Source: Bacillota bacterium
GTDB taxonomy: Bacteria; Bacillota; Clostridia; Lachnospirales; Lachnospiraceae
Reading direction: 5' to 3'
DNA length: 5,753 nucleotides
Assembly: GCA_023409835.1 (NCBI GenBank)
Contig: JAEYQV010000118.1
Coordinates: forward strand, 1 to 5,753
A program made the position numbers and the translations under genes. Of this stretch, positions 1 through 4,472 are shown in pieces. Below the pieces are notes generated by a model that ran no database searches, was not told where the DNA came from, and saw nothing but the letters and a program-made list of their open reading frames with translations. Numbering within the stretch: the first letter of the stretch is position 1; every line of letters begins with the position of its first letter.

Positions 1-49
1 TCGATAGGTCCGGTGTTAATATGAATTTACGAATTTTTTGAAAAAACAT

Positions 50-229
50 ATTGCTTATGGTAGAGGAGCATTGTTTATTAGTAAACTGCAGGATATGTCA
101 GGCATAGAAGAAAGCAGTCGAAAGGAAACAGTGCCGAAGTGGTAATGGAACTGAACCATTACTGCTGGGCATATGGTAAAGAACCATATGACTGTCATCA
201 AGTTTTTGATGGAGAGCTGCCTAAAGAAT
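50..229 (+). ncRNA. Lysine riboswitch (L-box) aptamer upstream of dapA
   Basis: This leader element is expected to bind lysine and switch transcription of dapA-dapB. I folded it by eye. P1 pairs 54-63 with 217-226 (one bulge on each side, one G-U) and can extend outward to about 50/229. P2 pairs 68-76 with 126-134, and an inner P2 helix pairs 85-89 with 114-118. P3 pairs 142-148 with 156-162, P4 pairs 170-176 with 184-190, and P5 pairs 195-201 with 206-212. The L2 bases TCAG (98-101) are complementary to the L3 bases CTGA (151-154), matching the kissing-loop contact of this class. Conserved strings TAGAGGAGC (61-69), AGTAA (80-84), GCCGAAG (133-139), GCTGGGC (164-170) and CTGTCA (192-197) agree with the L-box consensus as I remember it. 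Its place before two lysine-pathway genes fits. The promoter is not clear: TAATAT at 17-22 could be a -10, but its -35 would lie outside the window. Confidence 0.93.
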
Positions 230-288
230 TTTTTTACTGTAGGAACATGGGGAAAGTCCAACATGTTACTCTTCAGCTATTCTTTAGT

Positions 289-312
289 GTCGACTCCGGG
301 TCGACTTTTTTT
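289..312 (+). terminator. Intrinsic terminator of the lysine riboswitch expression platform
   Basis: A 6-bp perfect stem GTCGAC/GTCGAC (289-294 with 300-305) closes a 5-nt loop and is followed directly by seven T (306-312). It lies downstream of the L-box aptamer and 120 nt before the dapA start, the usual layout for lysine-induced premature termination. A candidate antiterminator is the perfect 9-bp pairing of 221-229 (CTAAAGAAT, sharing bases with the P1 3' strand) with 279-287 (ATTCTTTAG), which ends one base before the terminator stem. Confidence 0.85.
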
Positions 313-372
313 ACGTTAATTTACTGGACGCAATGGTTTACTAAAGTTCGTATGTAACCTGAAATACTCTAT

Positions 373-394
373 ATAGAGGCGGAAGCCTCGGTAT
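373..394 (+). promoter_or_regulatory. Leader hairpin with GNRA loop upstream of dapA
   Basis: GAGGC (376-380) pairs with GCCTC (385-389) around a GGAA tetraloop. ATA (373-375) and TAT (392-394) can extend the stem past a GG bulge. No T-run follows, so it is not a terminator. The stretch AAGCCTC (383-389) is also perfectly complementary over 7 bases to GAGGCTT (423-429), which covers most of the dapA Shine-Dalgarno sequence. The hairpin and this longer pairing cannot coexist. Whether either forms in the cell is inference. Confidence 0.4.
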
Positions 395-420
395 GGAGAG
401 GGATCCTTCATAATGAAGAC

Positions 421-426
421 AGGAGG
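421..426 (+). promoter_or_regulatory. Ribosome binding site of dapA
   Basis: AGGAGG sits 6 nt before the ATG at 433 and fixes the dapA start. A small hairpin, CTTCA (406-410) with TGAAG (414-418), lies immediately upstream. The site itself can pair with 383-389, so its accessibility might be regulated. Confidence 0.85.
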
Positions 427-432
427 CTTATT

Positions 433-1323
433 ATGGCAGTTTTTAAAGGCGCCGGTGTTGCAATTGTGACACCCTTTACCCAGAACCACGAAGTGGATTA
501 TAACAAGCTGGGAGAATTGATTGAGTTTCAGATAGCAGCGGGGACAGATAGTATTATTATATGCGGGACTACCGGTGAAGCGTCCACATTAACCCATGAG
601 GAACATTTGGAATGCATCAGGTTTACGGTAGAGAAGGTTAATAAAAGAATTCCGGTTATCGCAGGAACCGGATCTAACTGTACCGAGACAGCAGTTTATC
701 TGTCAAAGGAGGCAGAAAGCTACGGAGCGGATGCGCTGCTTGTAGTAACACCATATTACAATAAGGCTACACAGAAGGGTCTGATTGCACATTTTACGAC
801 GATTGCTAATTCGGTCTCACTTCCTATTATAATGTATAATGTTCCCGGGCGGACCGGTTGCAATATCCTTCCACAGACGGTAGCAACTCTGGTGAAGAAT
901 GTGGATAACATTGTCGGAATCAAGGAGGCCAGTGGAAATATTGCTCAGGTAGCGGAAGTAATGCAGCTATGCGAGGGTAAGATTGATCTGTATTCCGGCT
1001 GTGATGAGATGGTTGTACCGGTATTATCCCTGGGAGGAATCGGCGTCATCTCCGTATTATCTAACGTTGTGCCGAAGGAAACTCATGATATGGTTATGAA
1101 ATATCTTGAGGGTGATTGTAAGGGTGCACGGGATCTACAGCTAAAATATCTGCCTCTGATCAATGCTCTGTTCTGTGAAGTGAATCCGATTCCGGTTAAG
1201 AAGGCAATGAATCTGATGGGTATGGAGGTTGGTCCCTTGAGAATGCCTCTGACAGAGATGGAGCCGGCGAATGCAGACAGGCTTGCACATGCATTAAATG
1301 ATGTTGGAATAGAGATGATATAA
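433..1323 (+). CDS. dapA: 4-hydroxy-tetrahydrodipicolinate synthase (dihydrodipicolinate synthase)
   Basis: Cytoplasmic enzyme that condenses pyruvate with L-aspartate-4-semialdehyde, the first committed step of the diaminopimelate/lysine branch. The 296-residue product has normal family length and the class I aldolase-type TIM barrel pattern. Residues visible by eye alignment to the E. coli enzyme: GTTGE at 45-49 (catalytic Thr46/Thr47), Tyr109, Tyr135 in YNVPGRTG, Arg140, and the Schiff-base Lys164 in GIKEASGN. The start is set by AGGAGG 6 nt upstream. It is the first gene after the lysine riboswitch and is followed after 58 nt by dapB, almost certainly co-transcribed. Positions matching the E. 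coli lysine-binding site are mixed: His55, His58, Asn82 and Tyr108 are kept, but the Glu84 equivalent is Thr86, so feedback sensitivity is uncertain. HTPA synthase is well supported; other aldolases of the same superfamily are unlikely given the dapB neighbour. Confidence 0.97.
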   Translation: MAVFKGAGVAIVTPFTQNHEVDYNKLGELIEFQIAAGTDSIIICGTTGEASTLTHEEHLECIRFTVEKVNKRIPVIAGTGSNCTETAVYLSKEAESYGADALLVVTPYYNKATQKGLIAHFTTIANSVSLPIIMYNVPGRTGCNILPQTVATLVKNVDNIVGIKEASGNIAQVAEVMQLCEGKIDLYSGCDEMVVPVLSLGGIGVISVLSNVVPKETHDMVMKYLEGDCKGARDLQLKYLPLINALFCEVNPIPVKKAMNLMGMEVGPLRMPLTEMEPANADRLAHALNDVGIEMI

Positions 1324-1334
1324 GAGATCAATAG

Positions 1335-1348
1335 CCTGGAATTCCAGG
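1335..1348 (+). repeat. Perfect 14-bp palindrome between dapA and dapB
   Basis: CCTGGAATTCCAGG is fully self-complementary and in RNA would form a 5-bp stem with an AATT loop. It lies 12 nt after the dapA stop codon and 33 nt before the dapB start. No T-run follows, so it is unlikely to terminate transcription. It could be a processing or stability hairpin, or a chance palindrome. Confidence 0.5.
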
Positions 1349-1381
1349 AAATCATCATATTCCTATGAATGGAGGAAGCTT

Positions 1382-2137
1382 ATGACAAATATCATTTTAC
1401 GGGGTTGTAACGGTAAAATGGGACAGGTGATTACTCAGATTGTAGAAGAGGACGAAAATGCGGTTATTGTAGCCGGCATTGATATCATGGCAAACAGGAA
1501 TAATAAATTTCCGGTATACCATAGCTTTACCCAGTGTAATGTTAAGGCGGACGTTATCATTGATTTCTCGGCCCCGGTAAATGTCGGTGAAATGCTGGAA
1601 TATGCAATGCAGCAGGGAATCGGTATTGTACTATGTACGACCGGTCACTCAAGGGAAGACCTGCTTCTGATTGAAGATGCTGCAAATTATATCCCAATCT
1701 TAAGATCTGCCAATATGTCCATGGGCATCAACCTGATTATGAAGCTGGTACAGGATGCGGCAAAGGTACTTGCCGAAGCCGGATATGATATTGAGATCGT
1801 AGAACGGCATCATAACAAGAAGGTGGATGCTCCTTCCGGTACGGCTCTTGCTCTGGCAGATGCCATCAATCAGGTACTGGGCAATGAATATGGATACAAA
1901 TACGATCGCTCCGCAGAGAGGGTTATGAGGGCAAAGAAGGAGATTGGCTTTTCCTCCGTCCGAGGAGGAACGATTGTCGGTGAACATGAAATTATTTTTG
2001 CCGGAACCGACGAAGTAATTGAAATCAAGCATTCCGCATATTCTAAAGCAATCTTTGCAAAAGGAGCGGTACAGGCAGCGAAATTCCTGCCCGGTAAGCC
2101 TGCCGGAATGTATAATATGAATGATGTAATCGGCTGA
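1382..2137 (+). CDS. dapB: 4-hydroxy-tetrahydrodipicolinate reductase (dihydrodipicolinate reductase)
   Basis: Cytoplasmic NAD(P)H-dependent reductase acting on the DapA product to give tetrahydrodipicolinate, the precursor of meso-diaminopimelate and lysine. The 251-residue product is typical for Gram-positive DapB. The N-terminal Rossmann fold shows GCNGKMG at 8-14, and CTTGHS at 85-90 is the nucleotide-site loop after a beta strand. The family signature follows at about 141-154: ERHHNKKVDAPSGT, with the likely acid/base His143 and substrate-binding Lys147. SSVRGG at 191-196 and GEHEIIFAG at 200-208 are the conserved C-terminal substrate and tetramer region. GGAGG at 1371-1375 lies 6 nt before the ATG. 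The gene follows dapA by 58 nt and precedes a strong terminator-like hairpin, so it is probably the last gene of the riboswitch-controlled unit. Cofactor preference (NADH or NADPH) cannot be settled by eye; Asp34 at the end of the second strand would be compatible with NADH use. Confidence 0.97.
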   Translation: MTNIILRGCNGKMGQVITQIVEEDENAVIVAGIDIMANRNNKFPVYHSFTQCNVKADVIIDFSAPVNVGEMLEYAMQQGIGIVLCTTGHSREDLLLIEDAANYIPILRSANMSMGINLIMKLVQDAAKVLAEAGYDIEIVERHHNKKVDAPSGTALALADAINQVLGNEYGYKYDRSAERVMRAKKEIGFSSVRGGTIVGEHEIIFAGTDEVIEIKHSAYSKAIFAKGAVQAAKFLPGKPAGMYNMNDVIG

Positions 2138-2154
2138 TTTTAATAACCGATATC

Positions 2155-2245
2155 GTGCACTCCCTAGTCATACTTATTTTTCCCATGACCCACAGTCGGG
2201 TTGTCATAGGAGAAGTAAGGAAGGAAGAGGGGGTGTACTTTTTTT
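2155..2245 (+). terminator. Long bipartite hairpin terminator after dapB
   Basis: GTGCACTCCC (2155-2164) pairs with GGGGGTGTAC (2229-2238) over 10 bp with two G-U pairs. After an internal loop, CTTATTTTTCC (2173-2183) pairs with GGAGAAGTAAG (2209-2219) over 11 bp with G-U pairs. ATGAC (2185-2189) then pairs with GTCAT (2203-2207), with CC/GG nearer the tip. Seven T (2239-2245) follow directly. The layout, 17 nt after the dapB stop, fits rho-independent termination. At 84 nt the hairpin is much longer than a usual terminator, so it could also be a small palindromic element or a structured 3' end. Confidence 0.75.
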
Positions 2246-2383
2246 GCGAAACTTTCAGGTGGATAGTTTTCTGAGAGAATATCAATACGATATGGAAGAA
2301 CTCCTCACGCGAAAGCATACATAAAAGCCGGCGGGGGCCAGCCTCGACATTCTTTGTTCTAAATTTGGAAATAATGTAGTTTG
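2246..2383 (+). other. Intergenic stretch with no confident gene
   Basis: This stretch lies between the dapB terminator and the possible promoter of the ABC operon. It covers most of a 26-codon open frame starting at a TTG (2244-2324), for which the ribosome-site evidence is weak. It also has an imperfect GC-rich hairpin, GCCGGC (2327-2332) with GCCAGC (2337-2342) and one mismatch, lacking a T-run. Nothing else in it can be supported as a gene or element. Confidence 0.5.
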
Positions 2384-2415
2384 TTCACAATTTTTTCGTA
2401 ATCTTATTGTATGAT
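2384..2415 (+). promoter_or_regulatory. Possible promoter of the ABC transporter operon
   Basis: TATGAT at 2410-2415 matches the -10 consensus at five of six positions, and TTCACA at 2384-2389 matches the -35 consensus at five of six. The 20-nt spacing is longer than the usual 16-18, so this pairing is doubtful. A promoter is expected here because the upstream unit ends with a terminator and the following leader is AT-rich. Transcription would begin near 2422, leaving a leader of about 115 nt. Confidence 0.3.
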
Positions 2416-2421
2416 AGATAT

Positions 2422-2523
2422 AGTCGGTTCGGAAACCGTGTGGGATAAATTCTATCCTTATGTAGATTAGTCGGAAACAGTCGGTATCCGGACTTTAGAA
2501 TGCTTAAGCGAATAAATGTAGTT
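2422..2523 (+). promoter_or_regulatory. Structured leader with AGTCGG repeats before the ABC operon
   Basis: Three copies of AGTCGG occur at 2422-2427, 2469-2474 and 2479-2484, and TCGGAAAC occurs twice (2429-2436, 2471-2478). Hairpins seen by eye are CGGTT/AACCG (2425-2429 with 2434-2438), GGATA/TATCC (2443-2447 with 2453-2457), and AGTCGG with CCGGACT (2479-2484 with 2488-2494, one bulged G). The copy at 2469 could use the same partner instead. GCTTAAGC (2502-2509) is a palindrome. I do not recognise a named riboswitch class. It may be a regulatory leader or a protein-binding array; its function is unknown. Confidence 0.35.
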
Positions 2524-2529
2524 AGGAGG
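2524..2529 (+). promoter_or_regulatory. Ribosome binding site selecting a TTG start
   Basis: AGGAGG lies 8 nt before the TTG at 2538. No ATG or GTG lies in frame nearby that would suit the ABC domain N-terminus, so this site decides the use of TTG. Confidence 0.85.
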
Positions 2530-2537
2530 AGACAAAA

Positions 2538-3608
2538 TTGATTGAAGTAAGTAATCTAGTAAAGCGCTATGGAAATCATACCGCCGTGGACCATCTCTCC
2601 TTTACTGTGGAGAAAGGTCAGGTCCTGGGCTTCCTGGGTCCGAACGGAGCAGGAAAATCCACTACAATGAACATCATTACCGGCTATATCTCAGCCACTG
2701 AAGGTACGGTAAGGGTAAATGGTCTCGATGTTTTTGAGGAGCCGGAGGAAGTGAAGAAAATGATTGGATATCTTCCCGAATTCCCGCCGCTGTATCCGGA
2801 TATGACAGTAATGGAGTATCTGAAATTCGTAGCTGATATTAAAAAGGTAAAGAAATCAGAGAGAGCAGGGATGGTTGCGGAAGTTATGGAATCCACGAAG
2901 ATTACTCCCATGGCAAACCGTCTGATCAAACATCTTTCTAAGGGCTATAAGCAAAGAGTCGGTTTAGCTCAGGCGATTATGGGATATCCGGAGCTCATTA
3001 TTCTGGATGAACCTACCGTTGGTCTTGATCCGAAGCAGATTATCGAGATCCGCGACCTGATTCGTGAGCTCAGTAAGAATCATACGATTATCTTAAGTTC
3101 CCACATTATGCAGGAGGTAAGTGCAGTCTGTGATACCATACTGATTATCGATAAGGGTAAGCTGGTCATAGCAGATACACCGGACAATCTAATTCAGCAC
3201 TTTGGCAATACAGGAGATCTGACCCTAACCGTCCGTGGCTCTAAGGATACCGTTACGGAAGCTCTGATAAGGATTAAGGGAATCAATAAGTTGGAGGAGA
3301 AGGACAATAGCGAGGAGGGCACAGTTACCCTGACTGTGTTCTGCGACGAAAATACGGATGTTCGTGAGCAGATCTTCTATGCGATGCATGAGGCAGGGAC
3401 TCCGTTGCTTGAAATGCAGACCCAGCACCTGACCCTGGAGGATATCTACCTGATGGCTACCAGAGATAAGAGATTTGAACAGCTTGAGGAAATAACTGAA
3501 GCAGAAGCAGGAGAAACAGCTGAAGAAGAAGCTGATGTAACAGAAGCTGATCCGGTTGAAACAGTAAATAATGGAGAGGAGGATAATACCGATGCTGGCA
3601 ATCTATAA
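2538..3608 (+). CDS. ABC transporter ATP-binding protein, Gld/ABC-2 type, with acidic C-terminal tail
   Basis: Cytoplasmic ATPase expected to power the permease encoded next. The 356-residue product carries a complete nucleotide-binding domain at about 1-215: Walker A GPNGAGKST (34-42), signature LSKGY (133-137) in place of LSGGQ, Walker B LIILDEP (153-159) with Glu158, D-loop GLDP (162-165) and H-loop His189 in SSHIMQE. The Q-loop position appears to be Glu81 in GYLPEFPPLYPD rather than Gln. Residues about 226-308 form a C-terminal domain of the kind seen in ABC-2 ATPases. Residues about 315-356 are a low-complexity, Glu-rich tail. The TTG start is supported by AGGAGG 8 nt upstream. The last 17 nt overlap the permease gene, implying translational coupling. 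GldA-like by context and sequence style; the substrate is unknown, so no symbol is given. Confidence 0.95.
   Translation: MIEVSNLVKRYGNHTAVDHLSFTVEKGQVLGFLGPNGAGKSTTMNIITGYISATEGTVRVNGLDVFEEPEEVKKMIGYLPEFPPLYPDMTVMEYLKFVADIKKVKKSERAGMVAEVMESTKITPMANRLIKHLSKGYKQRVGLAQAIMGYPELIILDEPTVGLDPKQIIEIRDLIRELSKNHTIILSSHIMQEVSAVCDTILIIDKGKLVIADTPDNLIQHFGNTGDLTLTVRGSKDTVTEALIRIKGINKLEEKDNSEEGTVTLTVFCDENTDVREQIFYAMHEAGTPLLEMQTQHLTLEDIYLMATRDKRFEQLEEITEAEAGETAEEEADVTEADPVETVNNGEEDNTDAGNL
3577..3582 (+). promoter_or_regulatory. Ribosome binding site of the permease, inside the ATPase gene
   Basis: AGGAGG lies 9 nt before the ATG at 3592 and is read as coding sequence for the acidic tail of the ATPase. It favours 3592 over the in-frame ATG at 3571, which overlaps this purine-rich run and has no suitable site of its own. 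Confidence 0.8.
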
Positions 3609-4455
3609 GAAAGAATTACGTTCCTACTTTACCTCCATGATCGGTTATGTCTTTATTGCCTTCTTCCTGGTAATTGTGGGCTTTTACTTTTATGTACAGA
3701 ATTTATATACAGGCTATGCACAATTTGAAAAGACACTGTATGGAGTTTCCTCCATTTTTGTTATGCTGGTGCCCTTGCTCACCATGAGACTGATGGCGGA
3801 AGAAAATAAACAGAAGACAGATCAGCTTCTGTATACTTCGCCGATATCCGCAGGTGCAATCGCTATGGGCAAATTCCTGGCAGTATTTACGGTATTCCTC
3901 GCTGCTATGGCGGTAACCTGCTTCTACCCGCTTATCCTGATGCCTCACGGAGAGGTTCCGATGGTCACCGCCTATGCAAGTATCATCGGTTTTGCATTAT
4001 TCGGAGGAGCCTATATTGCCATCGGACTTTTCATCTCATCCCTGACGGAGAGTCAGGTGGTGGCAGCAGTAATCTCCTTCATAGTATTCCTATTTACAAT
4101 TTTTATGGAATCACTTGCTGATATTATCCCTGCGGATAACAGAACGACCTTCCTGGTAATCTCATTAATCCTGTTGATCATTTGCTTTATTCTGTATCTG
4201 ATGATGCATAATCTTACGGTTGCAGTCGGTATCGGTGTTATCGTAGAAGCGGTACTTATCCTTGTATATTTGGTGAAGCCGATATTTTATGATGGATTGG
4301 TGTCTAAAATGTTCGGATGGCTATCGGTAATATCCCGGTTCTACTCTTTCTATCTGGGGATATTTGATCTGGCCGATATCTTTTACTATATCAGTATCAT
4401 CTTTATATTCACATTCTTAACCACCCAGGTGATTAAGAAGAAGAGATGGAGTTAA
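3592..4455 (+). CDS. ABC-2 type permease, GldF/NosY-like
   Basis: Integral membrane subunit expected to form the channel with the preceding ATPase. From the ATG at 3592 the product is 287 residues. An in-frame ATG at 3571 would add seven residues but lacks a good ribosome site. Hydrophobic segments by eye lie at about 17-36, 52-66, 93-117, 126-150, 156-172, 187-205, 208-230 and 262-280, so six to eight membrane passes. Residues 61-84, containing LLTMRLMAEENK then LLYTSPI, match the conserved cytoplasmic loop of the GldF/NosY-like ABC-2 family. A basic end (IKKKRWS) closes the protein. The gene overlaps the ATPase gene by 17 nt and is followed 17 nt later by the GldG-like gene, so the three are clearly one operon. 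Family membership is strong. Transported material is not predictable from sequence. Confidence 0.92.
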   Translation: MLAIYKKELRSYFTSMIGYVFIAFFLVIVGFYFYVQNLYTGYAQFEKTLYGVSSIFVMLVPLLTMRLMAEENKQKTDQLLYTSPISAGAIAMGKFLAVFTVFLAAMAVTCFYPLILMPHGEVPMVTAYASIIGFALFGGAYIAIGLFISSLTESQVVAAVISFIVFLFTIFMESLADIIPADNRTTFLVISLILLIICFILYLMMHNLTVAVGIGVIVEAVLILVYLVKPIFYDGLVSKMFGWLSVISRFYSFYLGIFDLADIFYYISIIFIFTFLTTQVIKKKRWS

Positions 4456-4464
4456 GGAGGGAGG
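4456..4464 (+). promoter_or_regulatory. Double Shine-Dalgarno run before the GldG-like gene
   Basis: The whole 17-nt gap between the permease stop and the next ATG is mostly purine. It holds two overlapping candidate sites, AAGGAGG (4454-4460) and GGAGG (4460-4464), the second 8 nt before the ATG at 4473. It supports that start and close coupling to the permease. Confidence 0.8.
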
Positions 4465-4472
4465 ACGACAAA

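Noticed and set aside
34..46. T6 and A6 runs as a terminator of an upstream gene
   Set aside because: The A/T-only pairing with a one-base loop cannot form a stable terminator stem. The A-run sits just before the aptamer P1 and is better read as leader or promoter sequence.
55..357. Open frames on both strands in the leader (minus 55-264 and plus 139-357)
   Set aside because: They lie across the lysine aptamer and terminator, whose pairing explains the sequence. Neither has a convincing ribosome site, and the peptides look random.
313..375. A second promoter between the terminator and dapA
   Set aside because: TTTACT-like -35 candidates have no acceptable -10 at 16-18 nt. TATATA and TATGTA are too far from them.
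313..432. A T-box leader in front of dapA
   Set aside because: No T-box sequence or specifier-loop architecture was found. The complete L-box aptamer upstream already explains amino-acid control.
1083..1358. Minus-strand open frame over the end of dapA
   Set aside because: It is antisense to a well-supported dapA frame, has no ribosome site, and its composition is that of a shadow frame.
1700..2318. Minus-strand open frames over dapB and the terminator
   Set aside because: They are shadows of dapB and of the long hairpin, with no start signal or family-like motif.
3571..3591. Upstream ATG start for the permease
   Set aside because: It overlaps the AGGAGG run that serves the ATG at 3592 and has no ribosome site of its own. 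The seven extra residues do not resemble the family N-terminus.
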